Counted from the stretch's first letter, positions 10,866-23,558 are shown. The stretch is DNA of 64,000 bases from Volutella citrinella (GCA_034401135.1 JAWZSP010000003.1:5394001-5458000); one strand, 5' to 3'. Numbers and translations are program-made. The notes: generated from the letters alone by a model not told the origin.

Positions 10866-12794
10866 CTACAAAAACGGCAGCGGCAACCCAAACGTCTGGT
10901 AACAAAAATACTTCATCGTCACCCTCCGCATCTGGGCTCTCTGACTCTCCCCATGCAGCTCGATGAAGGATGCAAAAAAATTGCCCTTACTAATTGGATT
11001 GTTGATTTGTCTGAGCCGATCAACAACCCACTGGGTTTCTTCCTTTTCGAAGCTCTCAATACCATAGAGGTAGAGCGGTCGAAGATAGCCCGGATGCAGC
11101 CCCTCGCTGGTCATACTATTCCAGTTCCCTTCAACAATGTCTCGGATCTGCTTCATTGCCTCCCTCGCCTGGGCTGAGGGGAACAGCGGATCGCCGAGGG
11201 TACGCCCCATGACGATGAACTCGGCAAAATAGGCCGTCAGACAAACACCCGCAAGAGAAACGACCGGCTCAGCAATATTATAGTGGAAGTTTTCCCGAAT
11301 TTCCGACACCTGAAGCTGCAGGAGAACCGGTCGAGTCTCCCAGAGTGTAGACAGCCTCTCTTTGAGACCTGTCAGGATCTCATTTACTTCTGCTTGGTCC
11401 TCTGGTGTAACTCGAGACCGTCTATAGTGGCTCACATCGGCCACTCGATTGGATATCCGTTGCAGCTCAAGATAAAAGTTGAAGAGAGGAGCGCTGATGG
11501 TGTCCAACAGGGCATTTCGCGGATCTAGTCCATCGTCCAACGATGTGAGATCCGGGACCTCGGCAACATGGTCGCTCATGAGGCTAAACAGAGCATCTGG
11601 CAATAGGTTTGGACTGCCTACTCGCTTCGCGACGGTGTCGAGGAGCTGGAGCCAGGCGCAAAGACGCAAAGATGTCGGTGATCTCTCATCTTCCAGAAGC
11701 CATGCCTCGAATCGTATCACGAAGGCGGGATTGAATCCGTCGAATATACGTCGGTCTTCATTAGGCAGAGTAAATGCGAACAAGGAGAGGATGAATGCGT
11801 TCATCAGAATAACGTCAAAGTCCAACAATTCATCCCCCAGCGCAGCCAGGTATGTTGCCATTGCGACTTGGTACAGCGAGAGAGCATAGGCTGTCGGAAG
11901 TCGATCAGACTGGCATCTGTATGCAGCTTGCACAGCCAGGACAGACCGAGCAACGGACGCTTCCCGTGTAGCCATGCGCGCAATGAAACCCTTGACTCGT
12001 ACCCAGTTCAAGCTATCAAACGATGACAGGAATGGAGAGTCGACGTGCGAAATAAAGTACTCAAAGGAGGACTGCGTCGGCATCTCGCAGGGTACAAACT
12101 TGTCCAGGCTCAGCGTCAGCGAAATGACCTGTGAAGTCCTCTCGAATCGAGCGGCGGGCGAGGACGAGTCAGTGGTGCTAGAGTGATAGCCTTGGGCAAT
12201 CAGGTTGGTGTTGTCTATAGCAGTGGTATTATTCTCAATGCGCAGCGAACTTTCAACCACTTGCACTTGGGGATTGCCTTCCGGAGGTGCTGGATCTTGT
12301 AGTTCCAGCTGCATCATGTCATTTGTGCTCTCCAGTGTTTCCAAGACTCTCGTGTCAAACACGGCTGGAGGGGATGGGGCTGGGGCATAGCTGTCTTCTG
12401 CTTCTTGCGGGTTGGCCGTAGAGTTGGGAGTGCCCTCCTGAAACTGGTGCTCGCGAGAGGTGACGAGTTGATGTTCCGAGTGTGACGTCGAATTCCAGGC
12501 CCTCGACTTGGGCATCTTGTAGACGCATATCTTATTCGATTTGGCGCATCTATGACAGCTGGGCCGGCGCTCGTCGCATTTCACCTTTCTGGTTCTGCAG
12601 ATGAGGCAGCCGGTGCGAACGCGGAACTTTGGACGTGGGGTAGTTTCCGGTGAGTGTCGCTCATGTTCCCGTGTCGCGGTTCCGCTGGGCGTGGCTGATG
12701 CCATAGCTTGCGGTGGGCTTCGATGCATTGATGAATTTTGGGGTGGTGATAATGAATCCATCATTAGTTCAACCTGTTGCTCATGCCAGCCCAT
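10866..12794 (-). CDS. Zn2Cys6 transcription factor, single exon
   Basis: An uninterrupted 642-aa frame. The zinc cluster lies at residues 63-90 (Cys63, 66, 73, 80, 83, 90) and is followed by VYKMPKSRAW. A Ser/Pro/Thr-rich linker leads to a long helical region of the fungal-specific type (for example SSFEYFISHVDSPFLSSF). Several Met codons precede the cluster; the first is used here, but starts at residue 11 or 12 would also keep the cluster. It is convergent with the previous regulator, 50 bp between stops. Its promoter faces the transposon island, whose edge is about 320 bp upstream. Targets are unknown. Confidence 0.85.
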   Translation of the reverse strand: MGWHEQQVELMMDSLSPPQNSSMHRSPPQAMASATPSGTATREHERHSPETTPRPKFRVRTGCLICRTRKVKCDERRPSCHRCAKSNKICVYKMPKSRAWNSTSHSEHQLVTSREHQFQEGTPNSTANPQEAEDSYAPAPSPPAVFDTRVLETLESTNDMMQLELQDPAPPEGNPQVQVVESSLRIENNTTAIDNTNLIAQGYHSSTTDSSSPAARFERTSQVISLTLSLDKFVPCEMPTQSSFEYFISHVDSPFLSSFDSLNWVRVKGFIARMATREASVARSVLAVQAAYRCQSDRLPTAYALSLYQVAMATYLAALGDELLDFDVILMNAFILSLFAFTLPNEDRRIFDGFNPAFVIRFEAWLLEDERSPTSLRLCAWLQLLDTVAKRVGSPNLLPDALFSLMSDHVAEVPDLTSLDDGLDPRNALLDTISAPLFNFYLELQRISNRVADVSHYRRSRVTPEDQAEVNEILTGLKERLSTLWETRPVLLQLQVSEIRENFHYNIAEPVVSLAGVCLTAYFAEFIVMGRTLGDPLFPSAQAREAMKQIRDIVEGNWNSMTSEGLHPGYLRPLYLYGIESFEKEETQWVVDRLRQINNPISKGNFFASFIELHGESQRAQMRRVTMKYFCYQTFGLPLPFL

Positions 12795-13110
12795 AAATGA
12801 ATGGCTTCCTTGTACAGCAGATCACCAATGTGAAAGCACGTATTTCCTCGGGACTCTGTTAAATCACAACGAGCCAGCCAATGGCCGAAGCCGATGTGTT
12901 GCGCGACGCTCAATTGGGTCAAATTATATACCCGGGGGAGCATGAATACTAGCAATGTGCTAGACCATATGTAAGCCGTTGTGCCCGTTATATACATTAC
13001 GCTCGTGGCAACGACTCATGTCCACGGAGCGGATCAACGTTAGTACGCTATGTGAAAAGGGGGCCTTCCGCAATCCCTACGTGCCCTAATTAATTATAGC
13101 CAGAGCTAAA
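12795..13110 (-). promoter_or_regulatory. Upstream region of the single-exon Zn2Cys6 gene, cut off by the transposon island
   Basis: These 316 bp have normal composition and hold no gene that I can support. Only this much native promoter remains before the retrotransposon edge at 13,116, so the insertion may have displaced distal control elements. No specific site is recognised. Confidence 0.35.
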
Positions 13111-13115
13111 GAAAG

Positions 13116-13299
13116 TGTTGCGCTTTGCTCGTTTAGGTTAAACTATATGATTATAGAGATAAATAGAAAGCCTTATATTAATAAAAGAAAAGTAGTAAAG
13201 TGAATAGACTATTTAAATACTTATTAAGCTATATCCTTAATAAGGATAGATTAGATTATTATTAGTATAAGTTTGCCTTACTAGACCTATTTTATAATA
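13116..13299 (-). repeat. Left LTR of element D (184 bp; 3' LTR)
   Basis: It is directly repeated at 46832-47015 with the same length, differing by C/T and G/A transitions. It begins TGTTGCGCTTTGCTCG, still unmutated, and its inner end is RIPped (ATTTTATAATA where the right copy keeps GTTTCGCAACA). The flanking GAAAG at 13111-13115 is the target-site duplication. Confidence 0.85.
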
Positions 13300-13532
13300 T
13301 ACTTTTTATTTAAAGTTTATATTTAATATAAGCTTTAAATACTCTATTTAAGGAGTTATATATTATTTAAAGTATTTAATATATTATTTATTATAATTAA
13401 ATTATAATTTATTATTATAACTTCTAGCTTACTTTAGTAAATTATAGTAATAGTTTTATAAGTTAATACTTACTTTTATTTATAAATAAGCCTTAATTCT
13501 TTTATTTAATTTTTCTTTTTTTTTCCTTTTTT

Positions 13533-13534
13533 TT

Positions 13535-13565
<31 letters not shown>

Positions 13566-13566
13566 G
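13533..13566. repeat. TAA microsatellite
   Basis: About ten copies of AAT/TAA, next to T-rich runs (13,500-13,535), inside the decayed 3' part of element D. This is simple sequence that probably arose in the AT-rich RIP product; no function is implied. Confidence 0.8.
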
Positions 13567-15243
13567 TATATATACTCCCTTTTTACTTTTATAAGCTTTA
13601 GTCCTAATTATTAAAGTTTTTTTTTATTACTATTTTTATTATTAACTAAGCTCTCTCTTACTTAAGGTATATATATAGTATAGCCTTTAATAAGAGTAGG
13701 ATTGCTTAATATATTCTTATTAAGAGTTACTTTAAGTATTATATTCTATATTATAATAGTAGCTATATATATAAGCTATTATAAGTCTACTTACTTTATT
13801 TTTATTAAATATTTATATTAACTAACCTTTATTTATATTAAGCCTCTAATTCTTATTTTAATAGTCTAATTCTTTTAATTAACCCTTATCTTTACTAACT
13901 TAAATTTAAAGATTAGTAACTCTTAGGTATACTTTCTTAATTTTTTACTTTTAATATTAATTACTTAGTATACTAATTCTACTCTAGAATATATATATTA
14001 CTATATATACTATTCTAGCTATATTTAAGTACTATTCTAGCTTTTTTATTTATAAGCTTACTAAGGCTCTTATTAAGGTATATAATGCTTTTACTAATAA
14101 AAATATAAGTAAGCTTTTTAAGTATATTATCTTTACTATTATCTAAGAGAGTGTGCTTATAATAGATATTAATTAGTAATACTTAAGAGACTAATAGTAC
14201 TTTAAGTAGTAGTTTTTAAGTAATTAATAAAATAAATTACTTTAGTATATATAAATTAATAACTAAATAAGTATTAAGCTTTATCTTTTAGTAAAAGTAA
14301 TTAATCTTTATATAATTAAGTATTATATAAAAATACTTAAACTTCTACTTATTTAATAGCTTTATAAGTCTATTAGCTAGTATTTATATTATAAATAGAT
14401 AGACTATATTAAATATACTTTTAAACTATTCTTATCTAATTTAATAGCTTTAAATATTAATATACTATAGCTTTATAACTAGCTAAGTGCTCTAGTTTAT
14501 AATAGCTTAAATTATTTAAAAATTATTATAATAGAGCTCTTATACTTATTTAGTATTAAAGCTTAGTTACTAAAAAAGGTATTTTAAAAAGGCTACTTTT
14601 TTTATAATTTATTATAAAGCGAGCAGCTTAGCTTTTATTATACTTATTATAATTATAGCTTATTATATTATTTTCTATATTATTATACCTTTAAATAATA
14701 TAATTAGATATCTTTATAAAGATCTATATATAGAGCTATTATCTATATATAATATATTACTAGTAATTAGTAAGTACTAGTTCTGTTTACTTAATTTATA
14801 TTAAATTGCATAGTATTTTATAATATTAAAATATTTAAGTACTTAGACTATTACTTTTATATAATTAGTACTAAGGTTAGTTAGAAAGTAGGATAATAAG
14901 GATATATAAAATATAATATTAGGCTGTATTATAACTACTATATAGAGTAGTATCTTAATAATTTCTTAATAGCTTTTAACTTCTTAAGTATTTACTTAAT
15001 TTTCTTTCTTCTTATACTTTTTATATAGTATTAGAATTAATAGTAATAATTATTAAGCTTTATATATATATTTTTATATTACTTTTTTAATATATTAATT
15101 ATATATAAGGGCGATTATATACTTAATCTAGTTCTTAATAATCTTAATTTTAAGAAATTATTTTACTTCTTTAAGATTATAAGTATTATATATTACCTTA
15201 AGCTTATTAATAATCTCTTAAGCTTTTAATATATATATTCTAT

Positions 15244-15293
15244 AATTAAAAATAAGAATATTATCTATATAATATATAATAAAAATATATCGA
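15244..15293 (-). pseudogene. Relic reverse-transcriptase core of element D
   Basis: Read on the minus strand the segment gives RYIFIIYYIDNILIF, the RIP-altered form of the copia-type core around YVDD. One Asp of the catalytic pair has become Asn, the change expected from G-to-A. Surrounding frames are broken. It fixes the family and orientation of element D. Confidence 0.65.
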
Positions 15294-15851
15294 TTCTTTA
15301 TATAAAAAAAGCAAGGCTCCTTTTTATAAAGCTTTATTCCTAGCTTTTTAAGAGTTTATAAAAGCTTTTTAAACTATAGCTTTAGTAAATCCTTTATTTT
15401 ATAAAGTACTTATAGTAGTTTAATATACTTACCTAACTATTTAAATCCTTTTAATAGCTTATAAAATACTAGTTCTTTATACTTACTTAAAATAGTATTT
15501 AAGAAGGTATTTTTAATATTTAGTTATTATATATCTAGATTAAATTAAGTAGTAAAAGTAATTATTATTTAAAATAGTTATATAATTAAAATAGCTATAT
15601 ATATATCTTAAGCTTTAGTACTTACTTAAAGGTCTTTATATATATAGATATATACTTTATATCTCTTTAGTTAGCTTTAATTATTAAGCTTATAAGTAAA
15701 TACCTACTTTAAAAGTAATAAGTAAAAAGTTACTTTTAAGTATTTAATTACTACTTAGGTTACTTTATTAATTAGTACTTATATTTTCTTTTTTATAGCT
15801 TCTAAGAACTAAGCTTTTATTATATAAGTCAGTATTTCCTTCTAGCTCTTA

Positions 15852-16317
15852 TATAATAATTAGGTAGGTTCTAACTATATAAACTTAGTATAATATACTA
15901 AGGGTTTATATTAGCAGTCTAATATAGTATATACTAAGCTTTAAATAAGTTAGCTATAATCCTAGGTATAGTAATTATACTATTATATTAAGTAATAGTT
16001 AATTAAGGTAATTAAAGTAACTAAGTTATATTAATAGCTAAAAAGCTACTTATACTAAATATATACTTTTTATAAATCTATATAGTTTATCTAGTCTTTT
16101 ATTATATAGCTTATTACTTATTTTTTATTTATCCTAGATTATAAGAATTATAATAATAATCTTAGTAATCTATTCTTAATTAGTTTACTTAGTATAAATT
16201 ACAGGGATTACTATATAATCCTAATAATCTATTATTAATTAGTTATAATTCTTTACTTAGGTTCTTTTATTTTATATACTCTATATAAGTATAATATATT
16301 AATATTAAGTTTTAATA
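15852..16317 (-). repeat. LTR of element A, left (466 bp)
   Basis: One of four copies of the same 466-bp repeat in the window. It begins TATAATAATTAGGTAGG and ends AGTTTTAATA; in the element's own orientation the TG...CA ends have been altered by RIP to TA...TA. TCTTA precedes it. Confidence 0.85.
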
Positions 16318-19185
16318 TAATATCTTCTTTTATAAAGTCTTAACCTTAAAGCTAAATAAGTAACTTATATTAGTTTATTATATAAGTCTTATAAACTTAG
16401 ACTTATAATTATCTTATACTGATTATTATTATATTAAGTACTATTTTTAAGTCTATTAAGACTTAGTAGTATATCCTTTTAGCTAATTATATTATTACTA
16501 AAAGTTTTATAGTTAATATATTATATTCTTATTATTTTAAAAAATAAGTTAGTTTATTAAATATTTAGTAAATTATTATATTATTCTAAGTATATTTAAT
16601 ATAATTATACTTATAATAATATAAATATTACTCTTTTCTATTAATATCCCTAATATTTTATTATTTCTTTACTAATTCTTTTAGTAATATATAATACTTT
16701 TATATAGTAGAAGTTAAATAAGAATATTAAGAAAGAGAAAGAGAAGTTAAAAGAAATTATAACTTATTTAAGTTATCTTTATTACTAAAAAAAGCTTTTT
16801 AAAGATAAAAGTACTTCCTTAATTAAGTATAGTTTATAAGAGTTAAATAAGGAGAATAGTATTATTTCTTTAAGTAGTGCCTTATTAGCTAAATAGTATT
16901 TTATTAAAAAGGCTTAAGTAATAAGAGCTATTAATATTATTAATTAGTTTACTATTTTCTTTATTAATTCTTTAAGTATTCCTATAGTTTTTTTAAATAG
17001 TAAGTAAGGTTTTCTAAGAGTTCCTATATATTTTCTAATTCTAGCTAGTCTTTTTATTTAATCTAGTATTTTATAATTCTATTTATTTATTTATAATTAA
17101 TAATTTTTTCTACTATTTATTTTATATTTAGAAGTATTTTAGCTATTAATACTAGTTTTATAATACTAGTTATTATTTAAACTTATATTATACTTTTAGC
17201 TGATTTTAATAATAAAATATAGAAAATTAAGTATATATAAATAGTTTTTAATAAATTAAGTTTATAATTATTTTTTAAGATCTATTTTTTAATTTTAAAA
17301 GGTTTAATAAACTTATAATTTAATTTTCTATTTTATTATTTTATTATAAGGTTTTTTATAGATAAGTAGATTATATCTCTTTTTATAAAAGTTAGTCTTT
17401 TTAATCTTTTCTTATTATAATATTTTACTATCTAGTTATAAATATACTTAAGTTTAGTCCTTATTTCCTAATATATTATTTTAAATTAATTAGATTTAAT
17501 TATTATCTTAATATTTTATAGTCTATTATATACTTCTCTATATATATCTAGGTTATAATTATAAAGTATTATAATAAGTGTTATTTTAATACTATTATAA
17601 TATAATAAATTATATAATAGTTATATTATTAATAGCAGTTTTACTTAGTTATTTTATATATAGTTAATATAGTACTTAAGATATTATTCTATTTCTTAAT
17701 TAAGTTATTCTATTTATTTATCTACTTATATTCTAAAGGTTATAATAAGTTTATAATTAAATTCTATTATATTTATAAAGCTTTAATTAAATTTTAATAT
17801 AAATACTAATCCTCTATTTAAGATAACTTTTATTAATAGTTTATATATTATAATAATATTCTTATTAAATATAAATACTAACTATTCTAAGTCTATATCT
17901 TTTTTATAAAGGATATAATATATAAATTTAATAAATCTATCTATTATTATATATATATTATTAAAGTATATACTAGTAATAGGGTTAAGTAATAATAATA
18001 GCTTAATAATAAAATTTATTATAATTAAATACTATAGTTACTTACTAACTAATAATAATTATAACTTTTTATAAAGTATATACTTAGGTAGCTTTATCTT
18101 TTTATATAAGTTATACTATTTAAAAATATTTTTAACCTTCTATTTTATTTTTAGAAAGATATAACTTTATTATAATTATTTTATTATTTTCTTAATACTT
18201 TAATATCTATATAAAAGGTACTTATAAACTTTTTTAATAAGTGTATTCTATATTTCCTTAGGTATATATATTTATTATACTTTATTTTCTTTTTCTTTTA
18301 GTATAAGTATTATCTAGCAGAGTTATATTATTTTCTTTATAATATACTAAACTATATATCTTTCTAAAATAAAGTATAATAATTATATTTCTATCTTAAG
18401 TATTCTCTTTATAAAGTCTAATTTTTAATTAATAATATCAGCCCTTTTATTCTTTAAGCTTTTATAGTAAATAATTATATAGTTAAATTTAGCTAGGTAT
18501 TCTATATAATATAGTTATCTATTATTCAGTTTTTATATTATTATAAAGTATCTAATATTCTTATAATTAGTATATACCTTAATTTAGTATTTACTTTTTA
18601 TAAGATATTACTTAAATTTTTTAAAGTTATTAATAATAACTAAGAACTCTTTATTATAAATTAGATAATTTATCTTTATAAAGGTAAGTTTATAAAAATA
18701 AAAAGTAATTAGGTATAGTTTTTTATTATTATCTTTTTAATTTATTATAGCTCTTAGTCCTTTATCTAAGGTATTAGTTTTTAATTTAATAAGTTATTCT
18801 AAGTTAAATATAGTAAATACTAGTTCTATTAATATAATATTTTATAATTTCTTAAAAACTTCTTATTACTTTATTCCTTAAATAAAAAGTTATTTTTTCT
18901 TTATAAAGTTAATTAAGAATACTATTATCTTACTAAAGTCTTAAATAAACTTTTAATAGTAATTAGTAAATCTTAAGAAGGATTAGATATCCTTAATTTT
19001 AAAGTCTTTTATTAAGTTAAGCTAGTTTTTAATTATTACTATCTTTTTTAAGTCTATCTTAATCTTATTATAAAAGATAATATATCCTAAGAATTCTACT
19101 TTTTATATATAGAATTTACTCTTTTCTAGTTTTATTAATAGTTTAATATCTTATAGTTTCTATAATACTTTATAAATATATTCTT

Positions 19186-19242
19186 AGTATTCTTTTTTAT
19201 TATCTAAGAAGATTAGGATATTATTTAAATAATAGATAATAA
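19186..19242 (-). pseudogene. Relic reverse-transcriptase core of element A
   Basis: The minus-strand translation is FIIYYLNNILIFLDNKKEY, matching the gypsy core FVxYLDDILIFS with both catalytic Asp residues changed to Asn, a signature RIP outcome. Stop codons surround it. Confidence 0.75.
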
Positions 19243-20643
19243 AGATATTAAGGTACTTTTATAATATATAATTAATTATTTTTTAAAAGATTGCTAGTAT
19301 ATTTATAAGTTTAAATAGTATAACTAAGTATTTAAATAATTTAAATTTGGTTTTAAAAGCAGTTTTCTACTTATATTCTTCTTTAACTTTAATAAGATTA
19401 TAAGCTTTTTTAAGATTAAATATAGTAAAGATCTTCTTTTTTTATAAACAGTCTTTTATTTCTATAATTAATAGTAATAGAGTTTTATTCTTAAAAGTGC
19501 CTTTATTAAGTTAATAATAATTAATTATAAGTCTTAGTTTACTATTCTTTTTAGATATAAATATAATAAAGTATCTAGCTTTTAAATTTAAGATTTAAAT
19601 ATAATCTTTTTTAAGTATCTTTTTAAAATACTTTTTAAATACTCCTAGCTTAGTTTAGTTAAGGTTATAAATAGGAAAGAACTTTATTATCTTTCTATCT
19701 TTAAGTACAATCTTATAATCTTATTATCCTAGTTCTAATAATCCTATTTCTAGTTTTTTAATAAATACTTATTAATATTTCTAGTATTATTATAAGATAT
19801 TAGTAAGCTTATTAAGTATAGCTTCTTTATTTTTTTATTATTTTTTTAAGTCTTTATTAAGCTGCTTAAATTATCTTTTAGTTTAAGTAATTATTTTTTA
19901 TAATTTATATATCTATTCTTATATATATTTTATTCTTATCTTTTTTAAAATAATATAAGTATTTATTATATTTAAATTATTACTAAGTAACTTATATTTA
20001 ATTAAAGTATAAGATCTCTTTATTATTATTAAAAGCTTATCTTTATTAATATTAAGTTAGTTTTTAATATAACTAGTCTATTAATTAATAAGTAAGTTAT
20101 ATTTATATAATTATTAGTATCTAAAGATAATATTATTATTAATTCTTATAATATTATAATCTATCCTTTTATTTTATTTACTAATAAATATCTTAAGGTA
20201 CTTAGATTTCTTAGTAACTTATTCTTAATTATAAGTAAATTTATTACTATTATTTTTAAATAAGGAATAGCTATTTTTTTTTTCTATTTATAATATTTAT
20301 AGTTAGTTAACTAAGTCTACTAAGAGATAATTTTTTTTTATATTACTATTAATTAGTATTATAAGTATATATCTTTTAATTCTAACTATTACTTTTAATT
20401 ATTATTATAGTTTATTTCTTTTAATATTATTAAGTCTATATATAGGTTTATACTCTACTAATAGCTTAATTCTTAAAAGTTTATATTTTTTAATAGCTTA
20501 TAAAGCGCTTTAATAACCTCTATCTTTTTAAGTTTTTCTTTTTTTTTTTTATAATATTTAAAGTATAAAAGGTCCTAGTAGTTTTAATATCTTTTAGCTA
20601 AATATCCCTTTTTTAATATTCCCTTAATTTTAATATATTAGTT

Positions 20644-20977
20644 TGTTGGTGAGAATGACAGGCCCAAACAAACACCAATAATTGTCAGTGTCCCCTGCAG
20701 AAACCTGCCGTAGGGTAACTGAACTTGGGCGAAAAGCGAAATTTTGCGTGACCTCCAGCAAGAGAACCTCGCAAGATAAACAAAATCTGAATTGACCAGC
20801 GATCTGATCAGACAGAAATGAAGGAGTCCCTGAACAGAAAAAGATTGAAAGAGGGGGAAAATTCTTGTTGATCTCAAGTACTGAGCGAACCTGCCCCTTT
20901 TAAGCTACTGACCCAAACGCCCAATTGACCAATCCAGCCCAACCACCAAAATGCCAATGTGATCCAGCTGCCACACA
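20644..20977 (-). repeat. 3' LTR of element C (334 bp)
   Basis: It starts TGTTGGTGAG and ends GCTGCCACACA, with TG...CA ends on the plus strand and also in the element's own orientation. The same 334 bp recur at 32449-32782 without visible change. It contains the CTGATCAGACAGAA word at 20804-20817. Confidence 0.93.
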
Positions 20978-20987
20978 CTCCTCCCCC
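20978..20987 (-). other. Polypurine tract of element C
   Basis: On the minus strand GGGGGAGGAG abuts the start of the 3' LTR exactly where plus-strand priming is expected in LTR retrotransposons. Assigned from position and composition. Confidence 0.75.
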
Positions 20988-21056
20988 ATGGTCTGCATCA
21001 TGTCCTCATGATCAGGCAGACCATGCCCCAAGCAAAGATATCCGAGCCAAGACTAA

Positions 21057-23558
21057 CTACTGTCCACCAACATCCTCCATTTCCACATCCTCGTCTCCAG
21101 CGTCCTCCATGTCCTCGTCCTCGCCCGATCCCTGTTCCGCCACAACTTCCCGCAACACCGGATTCGCCTTGATCAGGTTGCGGCTGCGATACCGCTCCGC
21201 CCGGCTGGGCTTGGGCTTTGCCTCTTGGGTCGCCCACGGTCGCGTCGCTTCGTGGAAGATGAAGTCCCACTGACCAGGGTGAATCAGATTAGGCGGGACA
21301 AACGGCGCCCATGTGTATGTCGTAGTGCCAGGAACTGGGAACCCGTAGATGATTCGATCCTCGACTGGGCACAGCGGTACCACTCCGTTCACAGCGCGCA
21401 CCATCTCCTCAGCGGCCTGTCCAAGGGGCTGATCCTTCAGAGCCTCCTTGGTTGCCAGGGCGTCCTCTATGGTGCACGGCAACTTGAGTGCTCCGGCGAT
21501 CTCGGGTGTGGAGGCGACGAGCTTCTTCAGAGGCACTTGGCCAGTCTCGGGGTCAATTCGCTGCCCATCTTCGTCCACCTCGACACGAGGTTCCCGTTTG
21601 ACTCGGAAGCCTGGGCTCGACGCTCGTGATCCGGGTTGCGATGGCTCTGGTGTTGCCGTCAGTCTCTTCGGGGCTGGCGGTTGCGGCTGCCTGAAGAAGC
21701 TGTGGAAGGTGCTGTGCTTCATAACACCAGGCGGCGGAGGCTGATCCCACAGATCCGACCCGGCTCGTGAGGGTGTTGAGCTACGCGACCTTCCTTCAGA
21801 CCGATCGCGATCCTCCCCAACACCTGAGCGTGGTGTAGCTTGGCGCGTTCTGGTGCCAAACGTAGACACAGGCGGGGCCGGGGGCATGCCAGCAGCGGGC
21901 TCTCGACCAGCCGAGTCTGATCGCGACGGGGTTCGTCGATGGAAAGGGTTGGCCGGAAAGTAATGAGCGCTGGCTCGGTACCCGGGTGTAGGGCTGTCGG
22001 GCACATTCTCGACTGAGGGTTGAAGAGTCGCGATTGGCGGCTGGCTGTCGCCAAGAGGAGCTGGGGACTTCGCGGGAGGCGTTCCGATCAGATCAATAGA
22101 GCCCTGTCCGTCAGTGTTGAACTCCGATCGGGGCCTTTGCGGCACAGGGCCCTTCCAAGCAACGCCTCGGCTCTTCCACATGGCGAGTACCTCATCAGAA
22201 ATCTTGGTGCGGACTCGAGCTTGCTGGTCAGCCGGCGGAGCGGAAGACCGCAGGAGATTGGCACTGCTTGGATTCGGTCTGATCAGGTGGAGCGACGTCG
22301 GAGAGAAGGCATAGCGAAGCTTGTCAACCTTGAAGCAGAGGTGGCCGCCAAAGCTGGTAAAGAAGCGTTCGTCTCCATGGATCTCAGAAACGTCGATGAA
22401 CTTGGTGACATGGCGCATGTAAGGGATCGAGTAAGGAATCTGCTCCTTGGTGATCTTCGGGAGTGTAAAGCCAAGATCCATAAGGGCCGCAGAGGTGAGC
22501 AGGGCGTAAACGATGTCGAGGCTCTCGTCGCGGTCGCCGGCAGCGTGATCGACAGTAGCCAGGACCCAGTCTCGAAGTCGGAATCGGAATGCAGGCTCGT
22601 GCTTCGGGCGGGTGCGATCAATCGTCAAGATAGCCTTCTTTGTGTGTTTGTCGAAATCCTCCGGGCCATAGCCTCGCAGGCCGCGTAGTGTCTGGAAGAG
22701 GCAAAAGACACTAAGGAATCCACACTCAAAGCCGTTGGGCTGATCGGATAGAGGTGGGACAATCAGCTTGAAGTCGAAGGGCATTCCGAGAGAGGCAAGG
22801 GTCTCGCGCCAGACGTAGGCGAATTGGGCGGCATGAGGGCGGATCTGCTTTCTCATGGTGTCGAAGAAGTAAACGTGACCGACTACCCGATCGTACAGGA
22901 ATGAACCCCAATGGGAACTGGCGAAGTTGACTAGACCAATGAAGAAAGGCTTGTCTCCCATGAGGTGGCGGACGCGGTCGGGGGCACCTAGGCCAGTGAA
23001 GGGGGTCTGCAAGGCTCGATTGGTACCGTGGGGGAGAAGCAAGTTGGAACCAGTTTCACCGATCTTGGGGTTTGGGAAAGGCACGTTCCCCTCGATTCCA
23101 AGCACACCATCGCCGAAGGCCACTAGGTCTTCCATGCCGTACGAAACCATGCGAACGAAGGCCATCAGCTCAGTGTCCGATGCCCAGCCTTTGTCATTCA
23201 TTTTGCCGATCGCGCTCCAGAGGCTACGGCAGTGCTCTGCCCAAACGTTGTCGGCGTGTTTGATCTCCTTAAAGTGGTCTCGCATAGGCACTTTGTCGAA
23301 GAGGGGGATGGCTAGTTTTGGGTCTGCGATCTCGAGGGTATTGTCAACAGGGTCCCAAGTCTCGCGAGGTTTGAAGAAGGCAGGTTGTCGGCGGTAGAGG
23401 TCAGTGAGGTTGCCAAACCGTTCCTCGACAGAGGTTCTTCCTGCCGGATCTTCTCCTTGAACCGAACCGAAGAGGAGCAGGGGATCGGTGCTTGCGCTGT
23501 AGCACCCTTGGGAGTTCTCCCACGCTGGGTTGACTTTCATGCCTCGGGTTCGCGACAT
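21057..23558 (-). CDS. Ulp1-like (C48) cysteine protease carried by retrotransposon C
   Basis: An intact 833-aa single-exon frame in the sense orientation, between gag-pol and the 3' LTR. Residues 205-290 look like a Ulp1/SENP core: His216 (SSHWGSFLYD), Asp233 (YFFDTM), Gln273 (SDQPNGFECGF) and Cys279, in the family's order and spacing. Such enzymes remove SUMO or related modifiers from proteins. Residues from about 430 on are Pro/Ser/Arg-rich and probably disordered, ending in a very acidic tail (GEDEDMEDAGDEDVEMED). No integrase, RT or envelope feature is present, so it is a separate accessory protein. It is divergent from the Cys-rich antisense gene with 332 bp between starts. Ulp1 domains are known in several DNA-transposon groups; its job in this LTR element is unknown. 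Domain call by eye. Confidence 0.75.
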   Translation of the reverse strand: MSRTRGMKVNPAWENSQGCYSASTDPLLLFGSVQGEDPAGRTSVEERFGNLTDLYRRQPAFFKPRETWDPVDNTLEIADPKLAIPLFDKVPMRDHFKEIKHADNVWAEHCRSLWSAIGKMNDKGWASDTELMAFVRMVSYGMEDLVAFGDGVLGIEGNVPFPNPKIGETGSNLLLPHGTNRALQTPFTGLGAPDRVRHLMGDKPFFIGLVNFASSHWGSFLYDRVVGHVYFFDTMRKQIRPHAAQFAYVWRETLASLGMPFDFKLIVPPLSDQPNGFECGFLSVFCLFQTLRGLRGYGPEDFDKHTKKAILTIDRTRPKHEPAFRFRLRDWVLATVDHAAGDRDESLDIVYALLTSAALMDLGFTLPKITKEQIPYSIPYMRHVTKFIDVSEIHGDERFFTSFGGHLCFKVDKLRYAFSPTSLHLIRPNPSSANLLRSSAPPADQQARVRTKISDEVLAMWKSRGVAWKGPVPQRPRSEFNTDGQGSIDLIGTPPAKSPAPLGDSQPPIATLQPSVENVPDSPTPGYRASAHYFPANPFHRRTPSRSDSAGREPAAGMPPAPPVSTFGTRTRQATPRSGVGEDRDRSEGRSRSSTPSRAGSDLWDQPPPPGVMKHSTFHSFFRQPQPPAPKRLTATPEPSQPGSRASSPGFRVKREPRVEVDEDGQRIDPETGQVPLKKLVASTPEIAGALKLPCTIEDALATKEALKDQPLGQAAEEMVRAVNGVVPLCPVEDRIIYGFPVPGTTTYTWAPFVPPNLIHPGQWDFIFHEATRPWATQEAKPKPSRAERYRSRNLIKANPVLREVVAEQGSGEDEDMEDAGDEDVEMEDVGGQ

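Noticed and set aside
13533..13566. Short-period repeat as a CRISPR-like array
   Set aside because: It is a plain TAA microsatellite without spacers, in a eukaryotic transposon relic.
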